This document shows, one piece after another, positions 9,488-18,981 of a stretch of DNA of 64,000 bases. The stretch is taken from positions 60,659-124,658 of the forward strand of contig CAMWKO010000003.1 of assembly GCA_947174885.1 (NCBI GenBank), written 5' to 3'. This DNA is from an uncultured Clostridia bacterium (GTDB lineage Bacteria; Bacillota; Clostridia; Lachnospirales; Lachnospiraceae). Positions within the stretch are counted from its first letter, which is position 1, and each line of letters begins with the position of its first letter. The position numbers and the translations under genes are program-made. Below the pieces are notes generated by a model. The model saw only the letters and a program-made list of their open reading frames with translations, was not told the origin of the DNA and searched no databases.

Positions 9488-10162
9488 ATGAAGTACGAGA
9501 TTAAAGGAACACCATTACCGGTTGTAATATGTTACCTTGACCAGAACGAACAGATGATTACTGAAAAGGGAGCCATGAGCTGGATGTCTCCAAATATGCA
9601 GATGGAAACAAAATCAGGTGGCATTGGAAAAGCATTTTCAAAGGCATTTTCAGGAGAAGCCATGTTCTCGAATGTTTATACGGCAATGGGCGGACCCGGT
9701 ATGATAGCGTTTGCATCAAGCTTTCCGGGAAATATTCTTCCGTTCCAGATTGCACCGGGTTGTGATATGATAGTTCAAAAATCCGGTTTTTTAGCATCTG
9801 AAACAGGTGTTAATTTGTCAATATACTTTCAGAGAAAGGTAGGAGCAGGTTTCTTTGGTGGTGAAGGATTTATTATGCAGAAGCTTTCCGGACAGGGTAT
9901 TGCTTTTGTAGAAGTAGATGGTTCAGTTGTAGACTATACTCTTGCAGCAGGACAGCAAATGGTTATTGATACAGGCTATCTTGTGGCTATGGACGCATCT
10001 GTGGCTATGGATATCCGTCAGGTACCGGGACTTAAGAATAAGTTACTCGGTGGTGAAGGCTTATTCAATACTGTGGTAACCGGACCGGGCAGAATATGGT
10101 TACAGACAATGCCTATTAATGTAGTGTCAGCAGCTGTAAATGGTTTTTCAACTGCAAGATAG
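9488..10162 (+). CDS. AIM24 / TIGR00266 family protein
   Basis: A 224-residue all-beta protein of the AIM24 (TIGR00266) family. Family marks are the Gly-rich repeated strands GGPGMIAFASSFPGNILPF, FFGGEGFIMQKLSGQGIAFVE and LLGGEGLFNTVVTGPGRIWL. The fold is a tryptophan-RNA-binding-attenuator-like beta barrel; the bacterial function is not established. It has no signal peptide. It is placed between permease and ATPase genes of a peptide transporter, which is unusual and may be a chance insertion or a functional link. A GGAGG site lies just upstream. Confidence 0.85.
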   Translation: MKYEIKGTPLPVVICYLDQNEQMITEKGAMSWMSPNMQMETKSGGIGKAFSKAFSGEAMFSNVYTAMGGPGMIAFASSFPGNILPFQIAPGCDMIVQKSGFLASETGVNLSIYFQRKVGAGFFGGEGFIMQKLSGQGIAFVEVDGSVVDYTLAAGQQMVIDTGYLVAMDASVAMDIRQVPGLKNKLLGGEGLFNTVVTGPGRIWLQTMPINVVSAAVNGFSTAR

Positions 10163-10231
10163 TAAATTGTCGGCAAGTACTTTTGACATCACCTGATTGT
10201 ACTTTAATTTAAGATAAAGAGAAAGGTATAT

Positions 10232-11668
10232 ATGTTAGAAGTAAGAGATTTAGTTGTTAAAATTGAAGATAGAGAGATTTTAAAAAATATAGGTTTTTCC
10301 GTTTATGACGGAGAAATTGTAGGTCTGGTAGGAGAGTCGGGTTCAGGAAAAACCATGACCTCTTTAGCTGTTGCAGGACTATTATCTCAAAATGCAAAAT
10401 GCTTTGGGGATATTGTTTTGGATGACATCAGGCTTTCGGATTTATCTATAAAGGAAAGGCGGAAATATAACGGAAATAAGATTTCTTTTATTTTTCAGGA
10501 GCCTATGACCAGCTTGAATCCGCTTATAAAGGTGGGAAAGCAAATTGAAGAGGTGCTTAAGCTTCATACAAATATGGATAAAGAAGAAAAAAGAGAAAAG
10601 GTATTAGATATAATAAAGCAGGTAGAATTAAAGAATCCTGAAAAATTATATGATATGTATCCGAATGAATTGTCAGGTGGAATGCGACAGAGAGTGGTAA
10701 TTGCAATGGCATCTGTTTTAAAACCTTCACTTATAATAGCAGATGAGCCTACTACTGCATTAGATGCAGATACAGGAAAATCAATACTAAGATTAATTGC
10801 CGGTTTGAATAAAAGTTATAAAAGCAAGGTAATTCTGATTTCACATGATTTGAATGTAGTCAGGGAAATTTGCAGCAGAGTTATTGTGATGAAGGATGGA
10901 GAAATTGTAGAGGAGGGAAGTACTAAAGAGATATTTTCCTCACCGAAAAAGGAATACACCAGACTTCTTATTGAGGCTGTTTCCGACAAAGAAAAGAAAA
11001 ATAAAACAGAGGGTGGAGATAATGTTTTGGAGGTATCGGATGTAAGTCTTTATTATAAAGAAAAGGGAAAAGAAAATATTATTGCAGATAATATAAACTT
11101 TAACGTGAAGAAGGGAGAAATACTAGGTATACTGGGCAGAAGCGGATGTGGAAAAAGTACCTTATCAAGAGCTATTGCAGGACTTTCTGATATGTATCAT
11201 GGCAGTATTTTAAGAACCGTATCAGAAAATATGGGTATACAGATGGTGTTTCAAGATCCTTATTCCTCACTTAATCCCTCTAAGACGATAGGATTTATAT
11301 TATCTGAGCCTTTGAAGAATAAGGGGGGATATACAAAGCAGGAGATAAAAGAAAAAGTATACAAAATATTAAAGCAGGTAGAGCTGTCGGAAGAGATTTA
11401 TGACAGATATCCGGATGAACTAAGTGGTGGACAAAGGCAGAGAGTAAGTATAGGAATAGCCTTAATATCAGACCCTGAACTAATCATTGCGGATGAGCCT
11501 GTATCTGCACTGGATGTAACTGTTCAAAGCCAGATATTGGAATTGATTTTAAAACTTCAAAGAGAAAAGCATATTAGCATGATTATGATTTCGCATGACA
11601 GAGTTGTGCTGAAAAAGGTATGTGATAGAGTAATAAAGTGGGAGGAAATTACAAACGGAATGTTTTGA
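10232..11668 (+). CDS. Fused peptide ABC transporter ATPase (DppD-DppF type, two domains)
   Basis: The 478-residue protein carries two nucleotide-binding domains. The first has Walker A GESGSGKT, signature LSGGMRQR, Walker [13 protein letters not shown] and an H-loop SHD. A linker near residues 255-270 is followed by the second domain with [29 protein letters not shown] and SHD. It would power both permeases encoded at 7487 and 8445 as one polypeptide in place of DppD plus DppF. The second domain is shorter than usual and lacks most of the C-terminal extension that in DppF carries the oligopeptide/dipeptide C-terminal motif. Confidence 0.9.
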   Translation: MLEVRDLVVKIEDREILKNIGFSVYDGEIVGLVGESGSGKTMTSLAVAGLLSQNAKCFGDIVLDDIRLSDLSIKERRKYNGNKISFIFQEPMTSLNPLIKVGKQIEEVLKLHTNMDKEEKREKVLDIIKQVELKNPEKLYDMYPNELSGGMRQRVVIAMASVLKPSLIIADEPTTALDADTGKSILRLIAGLNKSYKSKVILISHDLNVVREICSRVIVMKDGEIVEEGSTKEIFSSPKKEYTRLLIEAVSDKEKKNKTEGGDNVLEVSDVSLYYKEKGKENIIADNINFNVKKGEILGILGRSGCGKSTLSRAIAGLSDMYHGSILRTVSENMGIQMVFQDPYSSLNPSKTIGFILSEPLKNKGGYTKQEIKEKVYKILKQVELSEEIYDRYPDELSGGQRQRVSIGIALISDPELIIADEPVSALDVTVQSQILELILKLQREKHISMIMISHDRVVLKKVCDRVIKWEEITNGMF

Positions 11669-11736
11669 AAAATAATCAAAAAGAGGCAAAAACATAGTAA
11701 AAAAGTATAAAGTATAAAGAAATATTAAAAAAGTAC

Positions 11737-11765
11737 TTGAAAAATTGGAGAGAGTGTTGTATAAT
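11737..11765 (+). promoter_or_regulatory. Sigma-70 type promoter of tRNA-Gln
   Basis: TTGAAA at 11737-11742 and TATAAT at 11760-11765 are separated by exactly 17 bp. The -10 box ends 19 bp before the mature tRNA. Confidence 0.8.
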
Positions 11766-11784
11766 GTCATCTGTCGTTGGACAT

Positions 11785-11857
11785 TGGCCCATCGCCAAAT
11801 GGTAAGGCAACGGACTCTGACTCCGTCATCTTCAAGGTTCGAATCCTTGTGGGCCAG
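11785..11857 (+). tRNA. tRNA-Gln (anticodon CTG)
   Basis: The 73-nt sequence folds as a cloverleaf. The acceptor arm TGGCCCA pairs with TGGGCCA, the D stem is GCC/GGC, the anticodon stem ACGGA/TCCGT encloses the loop CTCTGAC, and the T stem CAAGG/CCTTG encloses TTCGAAT. The discriminator base is G and no CCA is encoded. The anticodon CUG reads CAG glutamine codons. It has its own promoter and terminator. Confidence 0.92.
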
Positions 11858-11864
11858 TTATATA

Positions 11865-11896
11865 AGCACCTGTTTATCAGGTGCTATTTGTTTTTT
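11865..11896 (+). terminator. Intrinsic terminator of tRNA-Gln
   Basis: agcacctg and caggtgct form an 8-bp stem with a 5-nt loop, followed by a T-rich tract. Confidence 0.85.
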
Positions 11897-12020
11897 GGCA
11901 TAATTTTTATAATAAGAATTTCCTGCAAATTTCCTATTATAAAAAATGTCGTGCTATGTAGACACATAGCCTCATTAAAAAAGAGTTATACATTATATTA
12001 AAGAAAAAGAGGACAGACAG

Positions 12021-12725
12021 ATGTATATTTTTGACAGTAGAGTAAGATATAGTGAAGTATCTAATGATAAAAAAATAAATATAGCTTCAATAGTAGATTA
12101 TTTTCAGGATTGCTCTACATTTCAGTCAGAAGCACTGGGTGTAGGTATAGAGTACTTAAAGGAAAAAGGGATTGCATGGGTACTTAACTCCTGGCAGATA
12201 GTTGTAGACAGATATGTGGAATTGGGTGAAAAGATTTCTGTAGGAACAAAGGCATATGATTTTAAGGGAATATATGGCTATAGAAATTTCTGTTTAATAG
12301 ATGAGAATAAAGATATAGCAGTAAAAGCAAATTCCATATGGGTACTTATTAATACAAAAACAGGTATGCCAATGAAGCTTACTGAAGAGGAATGTGTACC
12401 ATATGGAAAAGAAGAAAAACTGGATATGGATTATGCAGACAGAAAGATTAAAATAGAGGGTGAGGGAATAGAGCAGGACTGTTTTTCTGTAAAAAAATAT
12501 CATATTGATACGAATGGTCATGTCAATAATGCACAGTATATTAAATTTGCCCAGGAGTATTTAATGGATGACTTTACTGTTTATATGGTAAGAGTTGAGT
12601 ATAAAATGGAAGCAAAGTATGGCAATAATATATATCCTGTGGTATATTCTAATAAGGATAAGCTTATTGTTTCGTTGAACAATGAAGATGGTAAACCATA
12701 TGCAGTAGTGGAATTTATAAGATAG
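12021..12725 (+). CDS. Acyl-ACP thioesterase (FatA/FatB family)
   Basis: The 234-residue protein is a bacterial acyl-ACP thioesterase. It releases fatty acids from acyl carrier protein in the cytoplasm through a double hot-dog fold. The first hot dog covers residues 1 to about 130. The second begins with HIDTNGHVNNAQYIKFAQ, which contains the conserved Asn/His motif of the active site. Length is normal for the single-chain bacterial form. AGAGGACAG precedes the ATG. It begins a run of co-directional genes to 15,052. Confidence 0.88.
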   Translation: MYIFDSRVRYSEVSNDKKINIASIVDYFQDCSTFQSEALGVGIEYLKEKGIAWVLNSWQIVVDRYVELGEKISVGTKAYDFKGIYGYRNFCLIDENKDIAVKANSIWVLINTKTGMPMKLTEEECVPYGKEEKLDMDYADRKIKIEGEGIEQDCFSVKKYHIDTNGHVNNAQYIKFAQEYLMDDFTVYMVRVEYKMEAKYGNNIYPVVYSNKDKLIVSLNNEDGKPYAVVEFIR

Positions 12726-12816
12726 ATAAAGTAGATATGGTTTTAATAAAATATAAAATCCGCACAGATAAAATAGAATTACAGCAGATTGAATTACACA
12801 TAGAAGGACGGCAGAC

Positions 12817-13656
12817 ATGATAGAATTAGGGAAAATTCAAAAATTAAAGATAGTAAAATTTGCAGATTTCGGAGCATATCTTGGTGAAGATGACAGAGAA
12901 ATTATATTGTTACCCAAAAAGCAGGTTCCTGAAAATGCAAAAATAGGAGATACAGTAGCTGTATTTGTATATAGAGATTCAGAGGACAGGCTTATCTGCA
13001 CTACTACTATTCCTAAAATTACATTGGGTGAGGTTGCAGTTTTAAGGGTGAGTGATGTTACGAAAATAGGAGCGTTTTTAGACTGGGGGCTTGAAAAGGA
13101 TTTGTTTTTATCCTTTAAGGAAATGACTGCAAGGGTAGTCAGGGATAAGGAATATGCAGTAGCATTGTATATTGATAAATCCAACAGACTGGCTGCCACC
13201 ATGAAGGTGTACCCATACCTTAAGCTGGCAGGAGATTATGAAAGAGATGATGAAGTTACAGGCATTGTATATGAGATTAATCCGGATTTTGGTGCATATG
13301 TGGCTATTGATGGAGAGTATCAGGGAATGATACTTAAAAATGAAGTTCATGATACCCTGAACGTGGGAGATACAGTTAATGCCAGAGTAGTAAAAATAAG
13401 AGATGACGGGAAGATTAATCTTAGTCCTAATAAAAAGGCATATCTGCAGATGGACGAAGATTCAGAAAAAATTATTAATGTTATTATGGAATATGATGGA
13501 GTTCTTCCATACAATGACAAGGTTTCACCTGCTATTATTGAGAGAGATTTCCATATGAGTAAGGCAGCATTTAAGAGAGCAGTAGGAAGACTATACAAGG
13601 CCAGAAAAATTGAAATAACAGAAAAATCTATTAAATTAGTACAAAAGAAGGCATAA
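12817..13656 (+). CDS. cvfB: S1-domain RNA-binding protein, CvfB/YitL family
   Basis: The 279-residue protein matches CvfB: tandem S1-like beta-barrel domains (residues 1-60, 65-135 and 150-215, with repeated G-A-Y/F-L/V strands such as FADFGAYLGEDDREIILLP) and a C-terminal winged-helix domain (residues 220-279). CvfB binds RNA and affects virulence-factor expression in Staphylococcus; its role in gut Clostridia is not established. It lies 91 bp after the thioesterase gene and 39 bp before ridA. Confidence 0.85.
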   Translation: MIELGKIQKLKIVKFADFGAYLGEDDREIILLPKKQVPENAKIGDTVAVFVYRDSEDRLICTTTIPKITLGEVAVLRVSDVTKIGAFLDWGLEKDLFLSFKEMTARVVRDKEYAVALYIDKSNRLAATMKVYPYLKLAGDYERDDEVTGIVYEINPDFGAYVAIDGEYQGMILKNEVHDTLNVGDTVNARVVKIRDDGKINLSPNKKAYLQMDEDSEKIINVIMEYDGVLPYNDKVSPAIIERDFHMSKAAFKRAVGRLYKARKIEITEKSIKLVQKKA

Positions 13657-13695
13657 GTCTTCTTCAAATATATTTATTACAGGAGGAAATTTAAA

Positions 13696-14070
13696 ATGAA
13701 GAAAATTATAAGTACAGACAAAGCACCTGCAGCTATAGGACCATATTCTCAGGCAATAGAAGTAAACGGTATGGTATTTACTTCTGGTGTAATTCCGGTT
13801 GTACCTGCTACAGGTGAAATTCCGGAGGGAATAGAGGCTCAGGCAAAGCAGGCCATAGGAAATCTTTGCGCATTGCTTGAAGAAGCCGGGGTTGCAGTAG
13901 AAAATGTAATTAAAACTACAGTATTTATCAAGGATATGAATGATTTTGGGAAGATAAATGAAATATATTCCCAGTTCTTTACAAAAGAATGTCCTGCCCG
14001 TTCGTGTGTAGAGGTTGCAAGACTTCCAAAGGATGTACTTATTGAGATAGAGGCTATTGGTTTAAAATAG
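13696..14070 (+). CDS. ridA: RidA family enamine/imine deaminase
   Basis: A 124-residue RidA (YjgF/YER057c/UK114) protein. It hydrolyses reactive 2-aminoacrylate-type enamines released by PLP enzymes. The family signature PARSCVEVARLPKDVLIEIE near the C-terminus includes the conserved arginine that binds the substrate carboxylate. APAAIGPYSQAIEVNGMVFTSG at the N-terminus is also characteristic. AGGAGGA lies just before the ATG. The active form is a trimer in the cytoplasm. It is probably co-transcribed with cvfB. Confidence 0.95.
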   Translation: MKKIISTDKAPAAIGPYSQAIEVNGMVFTSGVIPVVPATGEIPEGIEAQAKQAIGNLCALLEEAGVAVENVIKTTVFIKDMNDFGKINEIYSQFFTKECPARSCVEVARLPKDVLIEIEAIGLK

Positions 14071-14086
14071 AGGATATTATTATTTG

Positions 14087-15052
14087 ATGAAAAGAGTTAC
14101 AAAAACAAATGTAATGTTTACCAGTATTATTTTAGTATACATTATTATGATTTTTACAATAAGGCTTGTACCTGCAAAGATAAATTACAATGTACTGCTT
14201 ATATTGCCGGAGGCTGTAATTTTACTGACTGCATTAGTGGTTTGCTTTTTATTGAAGATAGAAAGTTTAAAGGAAGTGGAACTCAGAGTTGTATCCTTTG
14301 GTACCTGTGCTAAATCATTTTTACTTGCATTTTTGTGTATTCCGCTGATTTCAGTGATAAATTTAATAAGCTCACTTATTAATGGAAATGCTACTGCCGA
14401 TACTATGACAAGAATGCAGCAAAGTCCTATGTGGCTTAGTATTATATTGATAGCATTTATTCCTGCGGTCGTAGAGGAATTTGTTTTCAGAGGTTTGGTT
14501 TTTGGAAATTATAAAAAAAGAAATCCATGGAAAGGTGTTCTTCTCAGTGCATTGCTTTTTGGGCTTATGCATCTTAATATCAATCAGTTCAGCTATGCTT
14601 TTGTATTAGGAATTGTATTGGCATTGCTGAATTATGCAACAGGCAGCCTGATTCCAAGTATTATACTTCACTTTACCATAAATGCTAACAGTGTAGTATT
14701 ATCATATCTGTCTTCAGACCTTACAAATAGTGAAGCTATACAAAAGGCAGTATCGACCGGGGATACATCATCGGCGGTAAATCAGTTTGCAAACTCAGAA
14801 TTTATGACTTATCTGATATCAATAGCCATGATTGCTGCTATTGTTGCAGTATCTACTACATTTGCGGTATTATTATTTGCAAGCATATGTAAAAGCAATA
14901 GAGGAATTAAAAGTGTAAAAAGTATTTTTAAAAAGGATATGCGTACAAGCTATGCAGATGAGGGAAAATATTTTGACGGATATTTAATATTGGGAATATG
15001 TATTTGTATAGTATTTATTTTATATTTTGATATAATTATAAAGCTGTTGTAG
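14087..15052 (+). CDS. CPBP family intramembrane glutamic protease
   Basis: A polytopic membrane protein of about 321 residues with the three CPBP (Abi) motifs: EEFVFRGLVFG (paired glutamates and the downstream Arg), FGLMHLNINQF (histidine) and IILHFTINAN. Members are Rce1-like proteases or bacteriocin-immunity proteins acting within the membrane. Six to eight hydrophobic segments are visible. The start may be TTG 14084 or ATG 14087. The gene lies 13-16 bp after ridA, so it probably belongs to the same transcript. A palindromic repeat element follows at 15,101. Confidence 0.88.
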   Translation: MKRVTKTNVMFTSIILVYIIMIFTIRLVPAKINYNVLLILPEAVILLTALVVCFLLKIESLKEVELRVVSFGTCAKSFLLAFLCIPLISVINLISSLINGNATADTMTRMQQSPMWLSIILIAFIPAVVEEFVFRGLVFGNYKKRNPWKGVLLSALLFGLMHLNINQFSYAFVLGIVLALLNYATGSLIPSIILHFTINANSVVLSYLSSDLTNSEAIQKAVSTGDTSSAVNQFANSEFMTYLISIAMIAAIVAVSTTFAVLLFASICKSNRGIKSVKSIFKKDMRTSYADEGKYFDGYLILGICICIVFILYFDIIIKLL

Positions 15053-15066
15053 ATTTGTATAATATA

Positions 15067-15097
15067 TCTATGTTGCCTTTGACAACAAGACTTTTTG
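15067..15097. repeat. Fragment of the palindromic repeat element
   Basis: tctatgttgcctttgacaac and the following aagactttttg match the right-arm segment of copies 1 and 3. This fragment sits directly before copy 2, suggesting a partial older copy or rearrangement. Confidence 0.6.
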
Positions 15098-15100
15098 TTA

Positions 15101-15280
15101 GAGTTTCCGTATTTTTTATTTTTAGCTTCAAAAAGTCATGTTGCCAAAGGCAACATAGACATCTTGCACAAAAAGTTGCAGATGAAAGTGAACCTTCATC
15201 CGCAACTTTTTGTGCAAGATGCTTACATCATTATGATGATGTAAGCTTTTTGAAACTAAAAATAAAAAATACGGAAACTC
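15101..15280. repeat. Palindromic repeat element, copy 2 (inverted orientation)
   Basis: A 180-bp element bounded by gagtttccgtatttttta and its complement, ending acggaaactc. The three internal hairpins are the same as in copy 1 but in reverse order: gttgcc/ggcaac first, then the long catcttgcacaaaaagttgc arm, then cttacatcat/atgatgtaag. Confidence 0.9.
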
Positions 15281-15363
15281 AAGTAAATTCAATATTGTAA
15301 AATGAATTTAAATATATTAATATAAATCTGTAAAACGATATTCTTATCAAAGGAGGTGAGGTT

Positions 15364-15540
15364 ATGGACATAAGAGCATTAGCTTCAGCTACGAACGAAA
15401 TCGGACTTATGGGACAAATAAGTACAATGGTTCTTAGCAAATCTCTGGACAACATGGAGGTTATGGGAGACGGAATGAAAAAAATCATGGAAGCTTCCGT
15501 ACAACCTCATCTTGGACAGAATATTGATTACAGCATTTAA
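15364..15540 (+). CDS. YjfB-family small protein (putative motility protein family)
   Basis: A 58-residue protein with AAAGGAGGTGAG ending 2 nt before the ATG, and a terminator just after the stop. The sequence opens MDIRALASA, continues through QISTMVLSKSLDNM and ends HLGQNIDYSI. This is the pattern of the YjfB family, annotated as putative motility protein; the molecular function is unknown. It is helical, soluble and has no cysteine. The gene is short and has its own strong translation signals, so it is likely well expressed. No flagellar genes are in the window. Confidence 0.85.
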   Translation: MDIRALASATNEIGLMGQISTMVLSKSLDNMEVMGDGMKKIMEASVQPHLGQNIDYSI

Positions 15541-15546
15541 TGCTGG

Positions 15547-15572
15547 GAGGGGCTTATTACCCCTCTTTTTTG
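15547..15572 (+). terminator. Intrinsic terminator after yjfB-like gene
   Basis: gaggggc...acccctc forms a GC-rich stem followed by six or more T residues. Confidence 0.85.
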
Positions 15573-15769
15573 TAGGAAATTACATATAAAATATGGAATT
15601 TATTTGTAAAAAATGATATAAATGTGAAGTAAAATATATTTCAATGTATAATTTGAACAAAATTGGAATAGAATGTTTATCAGATTTGTATATAGTTTTT
15701 TTCCAAAAAATAATATAAAATAGTTATAATTGAAAAATTATCAAAGATAATAAGGAGGAACATACACAA

Positions 15770-16882
15770 ATGGCAAGTTTATCGTTAAGAAACATTTGTA
15801 AAGTATACCCAAACGGTTTTGTAGCAGTAAAAGATTTTAATTTGGAAATTGAAGATAAGGAATTTATCATTTTTGTTGGACCTTCAGGTTGTGGTAAATC
15901 TACTACACTTCGTATGATCGCCGGTCTTGAAGATATTAGCTCTGGTGAGTTATATATTGGAGACAGATTAGTAAATGATATTGAACCAAAAGATAGAGAT
16001 ATCGCGATGGTATTCCAGAATTATGCTTTATATCCACATATGTCAGTGTATGACAATATGGCATTTGGCCTCAAGCTTAGAAAAGTTCCAAAACAGGAAA
16101 TTGATAAGTTAGTACATGAAGCTGCTAAGATTCTTGACCTTGAGCATTTACTTGATCGTAAACCAAAGGCTTTATCAGGTGGTCAGAGACAGCGTGTAGC
16201 TATGGGTCGTGCTATTGTTCGTAATCCTAAGGTATTCCTTATGGACGAACCTTTATCAAATCTTGATGCTAAGTTAAGAGTACAGATGCGTGTTGAAATT
16301 TCTAAGTTACATCAGAGACTTGAAACAACAATTATTTACGTTACACATGATCAGACAGAAGCTATGACACTTGGTACAAGAATCGTAGTTATGAAAGATG
16401 GTATTGTACAGCAGGTTGATACACCAATCAACTTATACAACTATCCTGTAAACCTTTTCGTTGCAGGATTCATGGGATCACCATCTATGAACTTTATTGA
16501 TGCAGAGGTTTCACAGGAGGCTGGTATTGTATCATTGAAGTTTGGTTCATACACAATCAAGTTACCGGAATCTAAGTCTAAGCCATTAGTTGAAGGTGGA
16601 TATGTTGGAAAGACTATCGTTATGGGTATCCGTCCTGAAGATGTACATGATGATCAGGTAATGATTATCAACTCACCGGACAGCGTAGTTGAAACACAGA
16701 TTAAGTTATACGAATTACTTGGTGCAGAAGTATACTTATACTTTGATTTAGACCAGTATTCAGTAGTTGCAAGAGTTAACCCTCGTACAACAGCTAAGGT
16801 TGGCGATGTTGTTAAGTTTGCATTTGACTTAAATAAGCTTCATTTATTCGACAAAGAAACAGAACAGATTATTTCTAACTAG
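15770..16882 (+). CDS. Sugar ABC transporter ATPase, MsmX/UgpC/MalK type
   Basis: The 370-residue ATPase has Walker A GPSGCGKST, the Q-loop region, signature [14 protein letters not shown], Walker B VFLMDEPLSNLD and H-loop THDQ. The C-terminal 130 residues form the regulatory OB/TOBE domain of MalK-type subunits. No permease or binding protein is next to it. That is typical of MsmX, a shared multitask ATPase serving several sugar importers encoded elsewhere. The gene has its own 3' terminator at 16,935. Codon choice looks more biased toward TTA/CTT and GGT than in its neighbours, which fits high expression (impression, not measured). Confidence 0.9.
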   Translation: MASLSLRNICKVYPNGFVAVKDFNLEIEDKEFIIFVGPSGCGKSTTLRMIAGLEDISSGELYIGDRLVNDIEPKDRDIAMVFQNYALYPHMSVYDNMAFGLKLRKVPKQEIDKLVHEAAKILDLEHLLDRKPKALSGGQRQRVAMGRAIVRNPKVFLMDEPLSNLDAKLRVQMRVEISKLHQRLETTIIYVTHDQTEAMTLGTRIVVMKDGIVQQVDTPINLYNYPVNLFVAGFMGSPSMNFIDAEVSQEAGIVSLKFGSYTIKLPESKSKPLVEGGYVGKTIVMGIRPEDVHDDQVMIINSPDSVVETQIKLYELLGAEVYLYFDLDQYSVVARVNPRTTAKVGDVVKFAFDLNKLHLFDKETEQIISN

Positions 16883-16934
16883 TTTGTATTTTAATTGGCT
16901 TTTAGTCAGAAACTATGTAAATCAAATCTATATA

Positions 16935-16966
16935 TCAGGTGTGGAAAATTCCACACCTGATTTTTT
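16935..16966 (+). terminator. Intrinsic terminator after msmX-like gene
   Basis: tcaggtgtgg and ccacacctga form a perfect 10-bp stem with a 6-nt loop and a run of six T residues. Confidence 0.92.
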
Positions 16967-16981
16967 ATATAGCTTTTTTTC

Positions 16982-17010
16982 TTGATACAGTATTTGAAAT
17001 ATGTTAGAAT
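16982..17010 (+). promoter_or_regulatory. Promoter of the CdaR-like regulator
   Basis: TTGATA at 16982-16987 and TAGAAT at 17005-17010 are spaced by 17 bp and lie 42 bp before the start codon. Confidence 0.6.
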
Positions 17011-17052
17011 ACTTGTAACTATAAGAATTTATTGCAAGGAGCAAATATATAG

Positions 17053-18141
17053 ATGATAACTAACCAGATTTTACAGGGAACTTTAGAGGGTATTACAAAT
17101 ATTAGCCGTACAGAGTTATGTGTCTTTGATATAGATGGAAAAGCAATAGCAGCTACTCTTGATAATGATCAGTCATATACAGAGCAGGTACTTAAATTTA
17201 TTGATTCATCAGCAGAAGTGCAGGAAATGGCGGATTATCAGCTTTTTAAAGTAAGTGAGGAAAATGTGTTAGAGTATATATTACTGGTAAAGGGTAGTGG
17301 AAGTAATGCCAATCTTATAGGAAAGCTTGCATGTTTTCAGTTGCAGAATTTACTGGTGGCAAATAAAGAGAGGTTTGATAAAGATAATTTTATTAAAAAT
17401 CTTCTTCTGGATAACCTGTTATTGGTAGATATATATAACAGGGCAAAAAAACTCCATATTGAAACTGAATGTAAGAGAGTAGTATATATTGTTGAAACAA
17501 AGAATGAAAAGGACAGCAATGCTTTTGAAACTTTGCGAACATTATTTCCTCCAAAGTCAAAGGATTTTATTACTGCAGTAGATGAGAAAAATATTATTAT
17601 TGTAAAAGAAACTAAGGAAACTGATACATATGATGATATTATGAGAGTGGCAAATACCATGCTGGATATGCTTAATACAGAAGCCATGTCAAGGGTGCAT
17701 ATTTCTATAGGTACGGTTATAAATGAAATAAAAGAAGTATCTAAATCTTATAAAGAAGCAAAAATGGCTTTAGATGTTGGTAAGATTTTCTATAGTGAGA
17801 AAAATATAGTAGCATATAGTAATCTTGGAATAGGAAGATTGATTTATCAGCTTCCGCTTCCTCTGTGTAAAATGTTTATCCGTGAAATTTTTGGAAATAA
17901 ATCACCGGACAATTTTGACGAAGAAATGCTTACAACTATTAACAAATTTTTTGAAAACAGCTTAAATGTTTCTGAAACAAGCAGACAGTTATTTATTCAT
18001 AGGAATACTCTTGTTTACAGATTAGACAAGCTGCAAAAAAAGACAGGTCTCGATATTAGAGTGTTTGATGATGCAATTACTTTTAAGATTGCAATGATGG
18101 TTGTTAAATATATGAAATATATGGAAAGGCTAGACTATTAA
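17053..18141 (+). CDS. CdaR/PucR-type transcriptional regulator
   Basis: The 362-residue protein has the layout of sugar-diacid/purine regulators of the CdaR/PucR group: an N-terminal sensory region (residues 1-130), a central GGDEF-like degenerate fold (about 135-260) and a C-terminal PucR helix-turn-helix. The last is clear from FFENSLNVSETSRQLFIHRNTLVYRLDKLQ near residues 295-325. The ligand is unknown. Its place after the multitask sugar ATPase gene suggests a carbohydrate-related role, but a terminator and a promoter separate the two. Confidence 0.82.
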   Translation: MITNQILQGTLEGITNISRTELCVFDIDGKAIAATLDNDQSYTEQVLKFIDSSAEVQEMADYQLFKVSEENVLEYILLVKGSGSNANLIGKLACFQLQNLLVANKERFDKDNFIKNLLLDNLLLVDIYNRAKKLHIETECKRVVYIVETKNEKDSNAFETLRTLFPPKSKDFITAVDEKNIIIVKETKETDTYDDIMRVANTMLDMLNTEAMSRVHISIGTVINEIKEVSKSYKEAKMALDVGKIFYSEKNIVAYSNLGIGRLIYQLPLPLCKMFIREIFGNKSPDNFDEEMLTTINKFFENSLNVSETSRQLFIHRNTLVYRLDKLQKKTGLDIRVFDDAITFKIAMMVVKYMKYMERLDY

Positions 18142-18192
18142 AATAATATCTTTTATACTATTCAAGTGTGTAGGTAATCAATTTTAATTTTT

Positions 18193-18220
18193 GCAGGCAA
18201 TGATAAAATAACCTGCTTTT
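18193..18220 (+). terminator. Weak terminator candidate after the CdaR-like gene
   Basis: gcagg pairs with cctgc across a 14-nt AT-rich loop, followed by TTTT. The stem is short, so this is tentative. Confidence 0.35.
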
Positions 18221-18294
18221 GCGTATATTTATATGCATTTTATGAAATTATGTAAACAGGCATTGACAGAATGTTAAGCTAAGGAGGAAGGATA

Positions 18295-18981
18295 ATGATC
18301 GTACTTGAGAATGTAAGTAAGAACTATTCTGCAGGAGCTCCGGCAATTAATAATATAAATTTAAAGATTGAAAAAGGAGAGTTTGTATTTATAGTAGGAG
18401 ATTCCGGTGCAGGTAAGTCTACACTTATTAAGCTTATTCTTAAGGAATTAGAACCAACAAGTGGAAAGATTTATATAAATGACAAGTATTTAAATAAATT
18501 AAAGAGAAGAAAGATACCTATGCTCCGCAGGGATATAGGTGTTGTATTTCAGGACTTCAGACTATTAAAGGACAGAAATGTATATGAAAATGTAGCTTTT
18601 GCTCAAAGAGTTGTAGAGGTGCCTACAAAGGTAATAAGAAGAAGAGTGCCGGCAATGCTTTCCATGGTGGGTTTGGCTGAGAAATATCGTTCTCTTCCAA
18701 AGGAATTATCAGGTGGTGAACAGCAAAGAGTCGCACTTGCGAGAGCTTTAGTAAACAACCCTCCAATTTTACTGGCTGATGAACCTACGGGAAATCTTGA
18801 CCCTAAGAATTCATGGGAGATAATGAAGCTTTTAGAAGAGATAAATAAAAGAGGTACTACAGTCGTAGTGGTAACACATAACAAGGAAATTGTAGATGCA
18901 ATGCAAAAGAGAGTAATTACAATGCAAAAGGGTGTTATCATAAACGATGAGAAAAGGGGAGGGTACATCTATGAAGATTAG
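18295..18981 (+). CDS. ftsE: Cell division ATP-binding protein FtsE
   Basis: The 228-residue ABC ATPase has Walker A GDSGAGKST, the FtsE-typical stretch DIGVVFQDFRLLKDRNVYENVAFA, signature LSGGEQQR and Walker B ILLADEPTGNLD. With FtsX it couples ATP hydrolysis inside the cell to activation of peptidoglycan hydrolases outside it at the division site. AAGGAGGAAGG lies before the ATG. The 3' end overlaps ftsX by 11 bp, and an M23 hydrolase gene follows ftsX, as expected for this pathway. Confidence 0.95.
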   Translation: MIVLENVSKNYSAGAPAINNINLKIEKGEFVFIVGDSGAGKSTLIKLILKELEPTSGKIYINDKYLNKLKRRKIPMLRRDIGVVFQDFRLLKDRNVYENVAFAQRVVEVPTKVIRRRVPAMLSMVGLAEKYRSLPKELSGGEQQRVALARALVNNPPILLADEPTGNLDPKNSWEIMKLLEEINKRGTTVVVVTHNKEIVDAMQKRVITMQKGVIINDEKRGGYIYED

